Below are positions 44,069 to 53,199 of a stretch of DNA of 64,000 nucleotides, piece by piece. The DNA lies in the NCBI GenBank assembly GCA_910578555.1, contig CAJTPS010000005.1, forward strand, positions 62,001 to 126,000, read 5' to 3'. Under the pieces are notes generated by a model, which did no database searches, was not told the DNA's origin, and saw nothing but the letters and a program-made list of their open reading frames with translations. Within the stretch, counting starts at the first letter, position 1. Each line of letters starts with the position of its first letter. The translations under genes were made by a program, and so were the position numbers. This DNA comes from an uncultured Lachnospiraceae bacterium. Its GTDB lineage: Bacteria; Bacillota; Clostridia; Lachnospirales; Lachnospiraceae.

Positions 44069-44115
44069 ACCGGCAGCTCCTTACGGGGTCTGCCGGTATC
44101 ATATCTGTTTTTCTT
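44069..44115 (+). terminator. Terminator after the ygiQ unit
   Basis: ACCGGCAG at 44069 pairs with CTGCCGGT at 44090; a T-rich tract (GTTTTTCTTATTT) follows after about a dozen bases. It lies between converging genes. Confidence 0.65.
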
Positions 44116-44117
44116 AT

Positions 44118-45278
44118 TTATGAAGTGCGGGAGGAGCGGCTGACGGCAAGAAGCTTCTGGCGCATCTCATCCTCGATCCGGATAAGTTCGGTTTCCGCGC
44201 TCTGGCGTTTGGCGCGTCCGTCTTCCTGAATCTTCATGACTTCGTCCAGCGTGCTGATCAGCGTCTGGTTGGTGGCGGTCAGCGTCTCGATATCCACGAT
44301 GCCGCGCTCGCTTTCCCTTGCGGTTTCGATGGTTGCAGTTTTCAATGCCTCCGCGTTTTTCTTGAGCAGGGCATTGGTCATGTCCGTCACTTCCTTCTGG
44401 GCTCTGGCGGCTTCGCTGGAGTGGTTTAACCCGATCGCGATCACCATCTGGCTCTTCCAGAGCGGAATGGTATTCACAAGCGTAGACTGGATTTTCTCCG
44501 ACATGGCGGTATCGTTGCTCTGGATCAGACGAATCTGGGGCGCCATCTGCATGGCGATCGTTCTGGTCAGTTCCAGATCATAGATTTTCTTCTCGAAGCG
44601 TTCGCACATAGCCGCATAATCGTTGGCGGCCTGCGTATCCTCGGGAAGAGCGCTCTGTTCCGCCTTCTGCAAGAGTGTGGGGAGCTCCACGGTTCTGGCC
44701 TGCTGCAGCTTCTGCTTGCCGGCAAGGATATACATGGACAACTCCTTGAAATAATTCAGGTTCAATTCATACATTTTGTCCAGCATGGCGGCGTCTTTTA
44801 ACAGCGTCACCTGATGATCTTCCATGACCTTACAGATTTTGTTGATATTCGCCTCCGCCTTGTCGTATTTGATTTTCAGGCTTTCCAGCTTATTGCTGCC
44901 TTTCTTGAAAAGTCCCAGGAAGCCTTTTTCCTCTTCCTCACCGAAGTCCTTCAATTCGGTGACCACGTCCGCCAGCATCTGACCGATCTCGCCCATATCC
45001 TTGGTACGCACGTTATTCAGGGCGCTTTCAGAGAAATCTGCGATCTTTTTCTGACTGCCAGCGCCGTACTGCATTACCATCTGTGTGTTGGTGATGTCAA
45101 TCTGCGCCGCAAAGTCGTCTACCATTTTCTGCTCCTGCGGCGTTAAAACCACATCAGGGATCTTAGGTTCCGCCTCCGCTACGGGAAGCGGGGCGCTTTC
45201 CACGATTTCCGCCTGCTCGAACGGTGCAAGCGTTAGGGAAGGCGCTTCCTTTAACATTTCATCGAGATTGTTGTCCAT
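44118..45278 (-). CDS. TelA family protein (toxic anion resistance)
   Basis: A 386-residue helical cytoplasmic protein with the TelA pattern: FAAQIDITNTQMVMQYGAGS and Q-K-K-I-A-D-F-S near the N-terminus, PQIRLIQSNDTAMSEKIQ and IPLWKSQMVIAIGL. TelA proteins are linked to tellurite resistance and to cell-envelope stress; the mechanism is not known. The gene follows the XpaC gene (117 bases apart), the standard pair. Confidence 0.92.
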   Translation of the reverse strand: MDNNLDEMLKEAPSLTLAPFEQAEIVESAPLPVAEAEPKIPDVVLTPQEQKMVDDFAAQIDITNTQMVMQYGAGSQKKIADFSESALNNVRTKDMGEIGQMLADVVTELKDFGEEEEKGFLGLFKKGSNKLESLKIKYDKAEANINKICKVMEDHQVTLLKDAAMLDKMYELNLNYFKELSMYILAGKQKLQQARTVELPTLLQKAEQSALPEDTQAANDYAAMCERFEKKIYDLELTRTIAMQMAPQIRLIQSNDTAMSEKIQSTLVNTIPLWKSQMVIAIGLNHSSEAARAQKEVTDMTNALLKKNAEALKTATIETARESERGIVDIETLTATNQTLISTLDEVMKIQEDGRAKRQSAETELIRIEDEMRQKLLAVSRSSRTS

Positions 45279-45395
45279 TTTCCATTTCCTCCGTGTTATA
45301 TTCCTTCAATTTATGTATCTTTGTGGCAGCATTGTTTTCAATATTGCGGATGCCATGCCCGTTAATAAGCGGACAGTCCGTTCGTGTAAAAAGTG

Positions 45396-46802
45396 TTATG
45401 TTCTGGAACGGGACTCCGCGGCCGTGATATCCATCTCGTTCATCAGCCCTTCCCGGGCCAGCATGGTTTTTAATACCTGCGCGTCGGTGGTGGCATCCAG
45501 CACCGCGTCCTGAAAGAGATTGTTCAGAAGTTCCGTGAAAGCCTGATTGATCGTATCCATCGTGTTCTCAATCTCTGCCTTGGCGGCGATGATCTCGTCG
45601 CCGGGAACGCTCACCCGATCAAATTCCTCATAGGCTTCCACCAGTTTCAGGGTGGTGGGAAGGTAGTAGTCCATCAGCTTGTGCATACGGTGCATCTGTT
45701 CGGGGTGCTCCCGCACACTGTCAAAAAGATCTTTTAACAGATTTTCCAGACGCGAAAGCTTGGAAGAAATCACTTCTCCGGGAATCTTGTCGTTCAGGTC
45801 ACGGAGCTTGCCGACACATTCCATGCCCTCCGCAATCATGGCGTTTAATTCCGCTTCCTGTTCCGAAACCGCTGTTCCTTGTCCTGAAGCTGCTCCTGGC
45901 ATGTCCGTATTCAGAGTATTTGGCTGTGTGGAGAGTCTCTGGCTTTCCGCCTCCCGTATCTTACGATTATTTTCTGTCTCCAGATATTGTTTATAGATAT
46001 TGTCGTTCAGCATAAAGCAGGTCTTCTTTTCATCCAGATGACCTTCGGGAAACATGCCGATCCGCATCATTTGCTGTAAGTCTTTGATCACACGCCGCGC
46101 TTTCCGGCCTGTGCTTCCGGCCAGATGGGCGATTTCGCCGTACAGTTTGTGGCCGCACAGCGAGGCGTAACGTTCCGCCAGCTTAAGACGTCTGCGCTGT
46201 TCGATTCCCAGCCGGATCATGCCGGCAAACAGTGCAAGGAAGAGCAGATTGACGGTCCATCCCGCTATGCTGGCTGTGCCTTCTGCTGCCACCACAACAA
46301 GATGCATAAGGGTGAACAGAAGAGTGAAACCAAGTCCGATTCCGCCAAACACCTGATACAGGACATTGGATACGTTTCCCACCTTTTTAAACTGGGAGGG
46401 AAGGAGCGCTGCAGATTGCGGCGGCATGGGTACGTAGGGCGATGTCTGCCGGACAGGCTCCTGCGGCATGCTCTGAAAGGAGGCATTCTGCCGATTGGCG
46501 TTTTGCGCCCGCTGCTGATACATCTGCTGTGCCTGTCTGCGTGCCTGTTCCTGCCTTTGCGCCTTTTCCTGCCGTCTTGTCTGTTCCTGCGCCTGCCTTT
46601 GCGCCTTTTCCTGCCGTCTTGTCTGTTCCTGTGTCTGCCGGCGCACCTGCTCCTGTGCCTGTCTGCCAACTTCGTTTATGGCGTTCGTTACACTCTGGGA
46701 GACCAGCCTGTTCAGATCGCTGAAATCGCCGTTCTGCAAAGCATCCGACAGCGCATCTTTAATCTGTTCCCCTATATTGTGCTCATGTTGCTTGTCCATC
46801 AT
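45396..46802 (-). CDS. XpaC family membrane protein with Q/R repeats
   Basis: A 468-residue protein with the XpaC-type (5-bromo-4-chloroindolyl phosphate hydrolysis) C-terminal domain: NVLYQVFGGIGLGFTLLFTL membrane helices, then a helical domain ending near LNNLFQDAVLDATTDAQVLK. The first 110 residues are disordered and Q/R/E-rich; an exact 14-residue unit QAQEQTRRQEKAQR is duplicated (42-base tandem repeat at 46552-46635). The start is an ATG pair at 46802 with GAGG upstream. It works with TelA, which follows. Confidence 0.88.
   Translation of the reverse strand: MMDKQHEHNIGEQIKDALSDALQNGDFSDLNRLVSQSVTNAINEVGRQAQEQVRRQTQEQTRRQEKAQRQAQEQTRRQEKAQRQEQARRQAQQMYQQRAQNANRQNASFQSMPQEPVRQTSPYVPMPPQSAALLPSQFKKVGNVSNVLYQVFGGIGLGFTLLFTLMHLVVVAAEGTASIAGWTVNLLFLALFAGMIRLGIEQRRRLKLAERYASLCGHKLYGEIAHLAGSTGRKARRVIKDLQQMMRIGMFPEGHLDEKKTCFMLNDNIYKQYLETENNRKIREAESQRLSTQPNTLNTDMPGAASGQGTAVSEQEAELNAMIAEGMECVGKLRDLNDKIPGEVISSKLSRLENLLKDLFDSVREHPEQMHRMHKLMDYYLPTTLKLVEAYEEFDRVSVPGDEIIAAKAEIENTMDTINQAFTELLNNLFQDAVLDATTDAQVLKTMLAREGLMNEMDITAAESRSRT
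46552..46635. repeat. 42-bp tandem duplication in the XpaC-like gene
   Basis: Two units (46552-46593 and 46594-46635), nearly identical, encode the Q/R/E-rich repeat in the N-terminal tail. The length is a multiple of three, so copy-number change keeps the frame. Confidence 0.8.
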
Positions 46803-46860
46803 CTGAGCTAAAACCTCGCTGTACTAAAGTATTATATCAAGTTCTTTTTATTCCAATGCG

Positions 46861-46973
46861 GAGAATGCCGCTTTTCAGGCATTCTCTGGTGTGAGAGGAA
46901 GTTGCAAAGCAACTTCTAGAACTTCTTGGCGTCCCGTCCAATGGCGGGACGTCTTTAGAAGTTCTTCTCACAC
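46861..46973. repeat. Three-way-junction element between divergent genes
   Basis: A leading hairpin GAGAATGCC/GGCATTCTC (46861-46886), then an outer stem GTGTGAGA (46889)/TCTCACAC (46966) enclosing hairpin GAAGTTGC, AAA, GCAACTTC (46898) and a long hairpin AGAACTTCT...AGAAGTTCT with inner GGCGTCCCG/CGGGACGTC (46918-46965). All stems are perfect or nearly so. It fills the 344-base gap between the XpaC-like gene and the GNAT gene. Confidence 0.6.
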
Positions 46974-47026
46974 TATTATCCCACATTGCGCCTGGCTTCG
47001 CAATAAAATTCATTTTTTCATTCGTG

Positions 47027-47055
47027 TTGCGGTTTGTGTATTGAGATTTTATAAT
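47027..47055 (+). promoter_or_regulatory. Promoter for the GNAT gene
   Basis: TTGCGG at 47027 and TATAAT at 47050 with a 17-base spacer; leader of about 90 bases. Confidence 0.6.
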
Positions 47056-47146
47056 AAGATAGAAACTGAAACTGGTAAGACAAAGTTGATCTGGAACGTG
47101 TATAAAGAAATCTGCAAATACAGTCAAATCGAATGAGGAAGCAGAG

Positions 47147-47632
47147 ATGAACATTGAACTGAAACCGGCATATGCCTGTAAAGACGAAGTGAAAACGCTG
47201 TTTTCTGAATATACGGACATGCTGATCGAAGGGGACAGTAGCTTTAGAAAATATCTGGATATTCAGAATTATGATGAAGAGCTGGAACATCTTGAGCACA
47301 AGTATGGTTTACCTTGCGGTCGGCTGTATCTGGCATATTATGAGGGAGCGTTAGCGGGCTGTATCGGTCTTAGAAAAATTGACGCGGAAAACTGTGAGAT
47401 GAAGAGACTGTATGTCAGGCCGCAGTTTCGCGGAAAGCACATCGGCAAGTATCTTGTGGAGCACATTATCCGTGATGCAAAAGAAATCGGATATTCTTAT
47501 ATGTTGCTGGATACGCTGCCTTTCTTACAGGGCGCCATCCATATGTATCGGAAATACGGATTCTATGAGATTTCCAGCTATAATGACAGTCCGATGGATA
47601 CGTCGATTTATATGAAGCTGGATTTATTTTGA
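47147..47632 (+). CDS. GNAT family N-acetyltransferase
   Basis: A 161-residue acetyl-CoA-dependent acetyltransferase. The acetyl-CoA loop is RGKHIGKYLVEHIIRDA following MKRLYVRPQF, and the C-terminal MLLDTLPFLQGAIHMYRKYG and F-Y-E-I complete the domain. The acceptor substrate is unknown. Start 47147 with GGAAGCAGAG upstream. Single-gene unit. Confidence 0.9.
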   Translation: MNIELKPAYACKDEVKTLFSEYTDMLIEGDSSFRKYLDIQNYDEELEHLEHKYGLPCGRLYLAYYEGALAGCIGLRKIDAENCEMKRLYVRPQFRGKHIGKYLVEHIIRDAKEIGYSYMLLDTLPFLQGAIHMYRKYGFYEISSYNDSPMDTSIYMKLDLF

Positions 47633-47710
47633 TTTTTACTTAGAAATTTTGTAACAAAACTGAAATTTACCCGTCTAACCAATGAAATCACATAAGAAGA
47701 GGTGATATAC

Positions 47711-48214
47711 GTGGAGAAAGCGGCGTTTGAAAAACTGTATAAAACGTACTATATGCGGGTGTACTCTTATGTGATGGCACTGGCGGGAAAGACGCATATG
47801 GCAGAGGAAATCACGCAGGAAACGTTTTATAAGGCGTTTACCACAAGCGCTTCGTTTCGCGGGGAAGCAAACGCTGTGACATGGCTTTGTGCCATTGCCA
47901 GGAATCTGTTTATTGATGAAATGCGGCGGCAGGCAAAGCGCGCGGAAGCCATACCGCCCGATGCAGATGCCGACAGCGGTGTGAACATTGAGCGCGAAGT
48001 GGAAGATAAGGATACTTCTTATCAGGTTCATCAGGCTTTGCGTGAACTGGAAGAGCCATATCGGCAGGTGTTTGAACTGCGGATCTTCGGAGAGATGTCC
48101 TTTCGGGAGATCAGCGGTATCTGCGGCAGAACAGAAAGCTGGGCGAGAGTCACATATCACCGTGCCAAATGTAAGCTAATGGAAAGGATGGGGATTCATG
48201 AAACTGAATTGTGA
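47711..48214 (+). CDS. ECF-type RNA polymerase sigma factor
   Basis: A 167-residue extracytoplasmic-function sigma factor. Region 2 shows FEKLYKTYYMRVYSYVMALA and EEITQETFYKAFTTSASFRG with WLCAIARNLFIDEMRR; region 4 shows YRQVFELRIFGEMSFREISG followed by I-C-G-R-T-E-S-W. The start is a GTG at 47711, chosen because GAGGTGA lies just upstream. The 3' end overlaps the anti-sigma gene by 17 bases, so the two are co-translated. Target genes cannot be read from here. Confidence 0.92.
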   Translation: MEKAAFEKLYKTYYMRVYSYVMALAGKTHMAEEITQETFYKAFTTSASFRGEANAVTWLCAIARNLFIDEMRRQAKRAEAIPPDADADSGVNIEREVEDKDTSYQVHQALRELEEPYRQVFELRIFGEMSFREISGICGRTESWARVTYHRAKCKLMERMGIHETEL

Positions 48215-49172
48215 TGTCATAAAGGATTTACTTCCGCTCTATGCGGATCAGATATGCAGTGAGGAGAGCAGGGCGCTTGTGGATGAGCATCTGACGGATT
48301 GTAAGGATTGTTCCGTGCTTTTAGGACAGATGCGCAGCGAGGAGATGGAAAACAGTCTGGAAATAGAGACTGTGGACGTTCTTCACAGGCAGGCAGATTT
48401 TTTTAAACGGAAATCTGCCGTGATCGGCGCGGCGATCGCCGGTGTTTTCATGATCCCGGTTTTAGTCTGCCTGATTGTGAATCTCGCAACCGGCGCGGCG
48501 CTTGACTGGTTCTTTATTGTGCTTGCCTCGCTTCTTACAGCGGCATCTTTGAGCATCGTACCGCTGATGATGCCGGACCATAAACTGCTCTGGACACTGG
48601 GGACATTTACGGCAAGCCTGTTTCTGTTGTTCGGCGTGATCTGTATTTACACGCATGGGACATGGTTTTTTCTTGTATCGGCAACAGTGCTGTTCGGCCT
48701 GGCGGTCTGTTTTCTTCCGCCTGCAGTATATGCAGAACCGCTCAGAACGCTGCTGGGCAGTTATAAAGGGCTGACGGTGATGTCTGTCGATACGTTCCTG
48801 TATGTGCTGATGATGATCACTATAGGAGTTTATGTGAAATCGCCCGGTTTTGCGCACCTTGCACCGAAGATATCTTTTCCGTGTCTGATACTTGCATGGT
48901 TTGTGTTCCTGCTGATCCGTTATGCGAAGTGCAACGGATTCCTGAAAGCAGGAATCTGTACAACGCTGATCGGGGTTTACAGCTTTTTCGCCAATTATCT
49001 GATCAACCGGTGGATCGGGAAGGAGCGTTCCATTCCCGCGTTCAGACCTTTTGACTGGAGAGTGGATGCGATCGACGGCAATATCAGGTGGTTTGTTCTG
49101 CTATGCTGCTGTGTTACGGGAATTGCTTTGATAATCCGCGGTATCACCGTGCAAACGAAGGAAAAGCATTGA
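48198..49172 (+). CDS. Anti-sigma factor with zinc finger and membrane helices
   Basis: A 324-residue membrane protein. The N-terminal 45 residues form a zf-HC2 anti-sigma domain: CDVIKDLLPLYADQICSEES and H-L-T-D-C-K-D-C (H-x3-C-x2-C). About eight membrane helices follow. It should hold the ECF sigma factor at the membrane until a signal arrives. It overlaps the sigma gene. A small hairpin CTCCAA, AACGA, TTGGAG follows the stop, a weak terminator candidate. Confidence 0.9.
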   Translation: MKLNCDVIKDLLPLYADQICSEESRALVDEHLTDCKDCSVLLGQMRSEEMENSLEIETVDVLHRQADFFKRKSAVIGAAIAGVFMIPVLVCLIVNLATGAALDWFFIVLASLLTAASLSIVPLMMPDHKLLWTLGTFTASLFLLFGVICIYTHGTWFFLVSATVLFGLAVCFLPPAVYAEPLRTLLGSYKGLTVMSVDTFLYVLMMITIGVYVKSPGFAHLAPKISFPCLILAWFVFLLIRYAKCNGFLKAGICTTLIGVYSFFANYLINRWIGKERSIPAFRPFDWRVDAIDGNIRWFVLLCCCVTGIALIIRGITVQTKEKH

Positions 49173-49270
49173 ATGCTGAAAGTGTCACTCCAAAACGATT
49201 GGAGCGTGTATAGTAGACAAACTTCATATCAGTATATATGCTGTGTTTTGAAAACAGTAGGGAGGAATTT

Positions 49271-50092
49271 ATGAAAACTCTGTATGTATCAGACTTAGAT
49301 GGAACATTATTACGAAGTGATGCCAGAACTTCTGAGTACACGAATCAGGTGATTAATCAATTAACATCAGAGGGGATACTCTTTTCTTATGCTACGGCCA
49401 GGTCATATCTGACAGCTACAAAAGCAACAAAAGGACTGAATGCCAAAATACCAATCATTACTTACAATGGCGCTGTCATTTTGCAAAATGATACTTTTGA
49501 TATTATTGCACAAAATGCATTTTGCCCAAATGAAAAAGAAGAAATCTTAAATGCATTACTGTGTCGAGACATTTATCCGATTGTTTACGTTTACAGATCA
49601 GGTAAAGAAAAATTCTCCTATCTTGTAAATAAATGCAATCGAGCTACAACGGAATTCTTATTGACTCGTAAGGGGGATGTAAGAGATACACCTGTTGCAT
49701 CTGGCAGTGCGCTGGGATTTGGAGATGCATTCTATTTCGTTTGTATTGATGCATACGAAAAACTGGAACCACTATACATTCAATTTAAAGAAAAATATCA
49801 TTGTATTTTTCAAACAGAAATCTATAGCGGGGAACAATGGTTAGAAATTGTACCCAAAAGTGTTTCAAAGGCAAATGCAATTTTACAATTAAAAGAGGAC
49901 TTGGGAATTGAGTATATTGTCGCGTTTGGTGATGGGAAAAATGATATTGAAATGTTTGAAATAGCGGATGAATCATATGCTGTGGAGAATGCGGTAGACG
50001 AATTGAAAACAATAGCTACCGGAATTATAGAAAGCAATGATTCTGATGGTGTAGCGAAATGGTTATATAATAAGTTCTGTGCGATTACATGA
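49271..50092 (+). CDS. Cof-type HAD hydrolase
   Basis: A 273-residue phosphatase of the Cof/HAD IIB group: motif I VSDLDGTLLRSDARTSEYTN, motif II FSYATARSYLTA, IPIITYNGAVI, motif III lysine in VSKANAIL and motif IV VAFGDGKNDIEMFEIA. Start 49271 follows GGGAGGAATTT. The codon use is more AT-rich than in the surrounding conserved genes; with the XRE and ATPase genes it forms an AT-rich accessory stretch, possibly acquired. Substrate unknown. Confidence 0.9.
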   Translation: MKTLYVSDLDGTLLRSDARTSEYTNQVINQLTSEGILFSYATARSYLTATKATKGLNAKIPIITYNGAVILQNDTFDIIAQNAFCPNEKEEILNALLCRDIYPIVYVYRSGKEKFSYLVNKCNRATTEFLLTRKGDVRDTPVASGSALGFGDAFYFVCIDAYEKLEPLYIQFKEKYHCIFQTEIYSGEQWLEIVPKSVSKANAILQLKEDLGIEYIVAFGDGKNDIEMFEIADESYAVENAVDELKTIATGIIESNDSDGVAKWLYNKFCAIT

Positions 50093-50208
50093 TAAATTCC
50101 GGTTGTTGACAGTATCGGCAAAGAACAGACTAAGACCTCCACAAAATTAATGTATGTGGAGTGCGCAACTGGTATTTGCTTTTCAGCACTTATCAAATTC
50201 TTTATTCT

Positions 50209-50236
50209 TATAGCCACATGCTATATAATGGCTATA
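50209..50236 (+). promoter_or_regulatory. Promoter with palindromic operator for the XRE gene
   Basis: TATAGCCA at 50209 is the inverted repeat of TGGCTATA at 50229; a TATAAT -10 box (50224) lies between and overlaps the right arm. The -35 region is poor. A repressor bound here would block the promoter, suggesting autoregulation by the XRE protein. Confidence 0.55.
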
Positions 50237-50250
50237 AGGAGTGTGATTTT

Positions 50251-50751
50251 ATGAATATGAATAATATATCTAAATACTTACAATTTCTGCGTAAAAGCAA
50301 CAACTACACACAAGATGATTTGGCAAAAGAATTAGGCATATCAAGGCAGGCAGTATCAAAATGGGAAACAGGGACAGCGATCCCTGATTTAGCAGTTTTA
50401 TTGCAAATTTCCAAATTATATGGAATCACGATAAATGAGATATTAGAACCAAAGATACTGCCACAGAGGATAACTGATTTTGAGCAGATTTCTACAATTT
50501 CGGAAAAGGAACTAAAAGAAGTGTTAGAGCAGTTTGACACGGATTTGCTTGTAACAGCTTTAATGGGGGCATCTCCCGAGACAAATAGTTTCTGTGAAAA
50601 ATTGTTTCCTGATATAGATTTTGAAATGACAAGAAAGAGTATAGGCAGGATTAGAATTGAAACTGTTGAGGATGCACAGAACCAGATCATTTCTATGGTA
50701 AACTTACAGGCTATAGAGGAAAACAGAGGAATTGGACGCATAGCAAGATAA
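50251..50751 (+). CDS. XRE family transcriptional regulator
   Basis: A 166-residue protein with an N-terminal lambda-repressor-type helix-turn-helix (QDDLAKELGISRQAVSKWE, then P-D-L-A-V-L-L-Q) and a C-terminal region of about 100 residues without recognised domain. The start at 50251 is chosen for AAGGAG upstream. AT-rich coding. It has a palindromic operator in its own promoter. It may regulate the neighbouring AAA ATPase gene, but the two are separated by 218 bases with their own repeats. Confidence 0.87.
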   Translation: MNMNNISKYLQFLRKSNNYTQDDLAKELGISRQAVSKWETGTAIPDLAVLLQISKLYGITINEILEPKILPQRITDFEQISTISEKELKEVLEQFDTDLLVTALMGASPETNSFCEKLFPDIDFEMTRKSIGRIRIETVEDAQNQIISMVNLQAIEENRGIGRIAR

Positions 50752-50818
50752 AACGAGCCGGCGGACAGCACCCATAAAAAATATTATGGAAAAACATTGA
50801 AACATCTCAACCCTTTAC

Positions 50819-50958
50819 AAAACATGATTTTGGTGTAAAATAGAAAATATAAAAATGCGATTTTGCTATAAAAATCGGAAATAAAAAATGCGATTTTGCA
50901 AAAATGTAAAGATGGCAAGGTTTTATAAAAAAATCAGCATACCAAAATGCAATTTTGT
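50819..50958 (+). repeat. Iteron-like repeats upstream of the AAA ATPase gene
   Basis: AAAAATGCGATTTTGC at 50851 and again at 50884, CAAAATGCAATTTTGT at 50943, and a degenerate ACATGATTTTGG at 50822. Each is an imperfect palindrome (AAAAT, three bases, ATTTT). They lie between the XRE gene and the ATPase start and look like a multi-site operator. Confidence 0.65.
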
Positions 50959-50969
50959 GAGGAAGGACT

Positions 50970-52298
50970 ATGTTTCGAAGAAAAATATACGAAAAGCTGC
51001 TTGAATGGAAAAAGACATCCAATGGAAAAACTGCGCTTTTAGTAGAAGGTGCAAGAAGGATCGGGAAGTCAACCGTTGTGGAGGCGTTCGGGAAAAATGA
51101 ATATAAAACATACATTCTGATTGATTTTTCGATTGCCTCCACAACGGTGAAGAGGCTGTTTGAAGATATGTCCGATCTGGATTACTTTTTCCTGCAGCTG
51201 CAGCTTCAATATAAAACGGATCTCTATGAGAGGGATTCTCTGATTATTCTGGATGAGATTCAACTGTGCCCGCTCGCAAGGCAGGCTGTCAAGGCGCTGG
51301 TCAAAGACTATAGATACGACTATATTGAGACTGGCTCTCTAATTTCTATCAGGAAAAATGTAAAAGATATCCTGATTCCCAGTGAAGAACGCAAACTGAA
51401 TATGTATCCCATGGACTACGAAGAATTTATGTGGGCGACAGGCGACCAGACGACAAACGCTCTGCTGCGAAAATGTTTTGAATCTGGCAAAGCGTTGGGA
51501 GACAGCGCCCATAGAAAAATACTCCGTGATTTTCGGCTCTATATGCTGGTCGGCGGTATGCCGCAGGCTGTCAATGAATATATAGAGACAAATAATTTCA
51601 GAAGAGTGGATGAAGTAAAGAGGGATATTCTGAATCTGTATAAAGAAGATTTTATGAAGATCGATTCCACCGGTAAAACCTCGCTTCTATTTGATGCAAT
51701 TCCGGCCGAGCTGAACAAAAATGCTTCAAGATATCAGGTTTCCAGTGTCATTGAAGGTGTGCGGGCAGACTCCGTATTAGAACTGATCGCGCAAATGAAG
51801 GAATCCAGAACCGTTCTGGTGGCATATCATGCAAATGATCCAAATGCCGGACTTTCAAGCAACATGGATTTGGGAAAATTCAAAATATTTATGTGCGATA
51901 CGGGACTTTTTGTTACCCAGATGTTTCGGGATCGGGAGTTTACAGAAAACGTGATCTATGATAAATTATTGAATGATAAATTATCGGGAAATCTGGGATA
52001 CTTGTATGAAAACATCGTTGCACAGACGTTGGCCGCAAATGGTCACGGGCTATATTACCATACGATCATGAACCCGGTGTCAAGACATAATTATGAGATA
52101 GATTTCCTTTTGGCTGAGAAAAACAAAATATGTCCGGTCGAAGTGAAGTCATCTAATTATAAGGCGCATAAATCGCTGGATGTATTTACAGATAAATTTT
52201 CCGGCAGGATTATGCAAAGATATTTGATTTATACCAAAGATTATACAAAGGACGCGGATATTGAGTGTCTGCCTGTGTATATGACACAGTTTCTGTAG
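50970..52298 (+). CDS. AAA ATPase with DUF4143 and nuclease-like C-terminus
   Basis: A 442-residue protein of the AAA_14/DUF4143 type. Walker A is VEGARRIGKSTVVEAF, Walker B SLIILDEIQLCPLARQAV, followed by the sensor region YIETGSLISIRKNV. The C-terminal part has GYLYENIVAQTLAANGHGLY and EIDFLLAEKNKICPVEVKSS, a PD-(D/E)XK-like core (D, E-x-K). The function is unknown. The upstream iterons suggest self-regulation. Start 50970 follows GAGGAAGGACT. Moderately AT-rich. Confidence 0.9.
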   Translation: MFRRKIYEKLLEWKKTSNGKTALLVEGARRIGKSTVVEAFGKNEYKTYILIDFSIASTTVKRLFEDMSDLDYFFLQLQLQYKTDLYERDSLIILDEIQLCPLARQAVKALVKDYRYDYIETGSLISIRKNVKDILIPSEERKLNMYPMDYEEFMWATGDQTTNALLRKCFESGKALGDSAHRKILRDFRLYMLVGGMPQAVNEYIETNNFRRVDEVKRDILNLYKEDFMKIDSTGKTSLLFDAIPAELNKNASRYQVSSVIEGVRADSVLELIAQMKESRTVLVAYHANDPNAGLSSNMDLGKFKIFMCDTGLFVTQMFRDREFTENVIYDKLLNDKLSGNLGYLYENIVAQTLAANGHGLYYHTIMNPVSRHNYEIDFLLAEKNKICPVEVKSSNYKAHKSLDVFTDKFSGRIMQRYLIYTKDYTKDADIECLPVYMTQFL

Positions 52299-52348
52299 TA
52301 AGATTTTTGCATTTTGACAATATACTTCTGAAAGGAATGAAATACAAC

Positions 52349-53110
52349 ATGAACATCGCAATCGTCACGGGCGCTTCTTCCGGCATGGGAATGGAGTTTG
52401 CCAGACAACTGGATCACAGCCTGCGCAAGACGGATGAAATATGGCTGCTGGCCCGCAGAAGAGAGCCCATGGAAGAACTTGAGGACGCCATGCGGACAAG
52501 GGCCAGAACCATCGTCATCGATATGACAAATGAGAAAGAAATAGATCAATTTGCGGAAGTTCTTGCAATCAGCAATCCGAAGATCACCGTGCTGGTAAAT
52601 TGTGCGGGAGTGGGGAGCCATGGCACATTTCTAAAACAGAGCGATGAAGATGTGGCGGCAATGGTACGCCTGAATATTATGGCGCTGACACAGATGACCA
52701 AGATCTGTCTGCCTTACATGCGCCGGGGAAGCAGGATCATTCAGTTCTCCTCGGGCGCGGCGTTCGTGCCGCAGGCGGCATTCGCGGTCTATGCGGCTTC
52801 GAAATCCTATGTCTATTCGTTAAGCCGGGCTTTATCCAAAGAACTGCGGGGAAGAGGAATCAGCGTCACGGCTGTCTGTCCCGGACCGGTCAACACACCT
52901 TTCCTGGAACATGCGTACGGGGACGCATCGCATATTAACGGACTAAGGAAGCTGACAATGGCGAAGACGGAATGTGTGGTGGCCAGGGCGATTGCGGATT
53001 GTAAGACGGGAAAGTCAGTTTCGGTCTGCGGACTGCCCATGAAGGCGCTTTATCTGATGACACAAGGTGTACAGAATGTGCTGCAGATGTTTATGCAGCG
53101 GGTAATGTGA
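52349..53110 (+). CDS. Short-chain dehydrogenase/reductase
   Basis: A 253-residue Rossmann-fold oxidoreductase. The cofactor loop is VTGASSGMGMEFARQL, NCAGVGSHGTF holds the N-A-G motif, and the catalytic triad is serine in IIQFSSGAAF with YAASK. LLARRREPMEEL suggests NADPH preference from the arginines after strand beta2. The start is 52349; 52337 is possible, with the AAAGG site poorly spaced for both. The substrate is unknown. Confidence 0.87.
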   Translation: MNIAIVTGASSGMGMEFARQLDHSLRKTDEIWLLARRREPMEELEDAMRTRARTIVIDMTNEKEIDQFAEVLAISNPKITVLVNCAGVGSHGTFLKQSDEDVAAMVRLNIMALTQMTKICLPYMRRGSRIIQFSSGAAFVPQAAFAVYAASKSYVYSLSRALSKELRGRGISVTAVCPGPVNTPFLEHAYGDASHINGLRKLTMAKTECVVARAIADCKTGKSVSVCGLPMKALYLMTQGVQNVLQMFMQRVM

Positions 53111-53199
53111 CAATATGAAAACATGGAACGCCACGTATTTATAATAAAATATGTGTAGTTATATATTTACAGGAAAAGATACGGTTTTACGGAGGAAAA

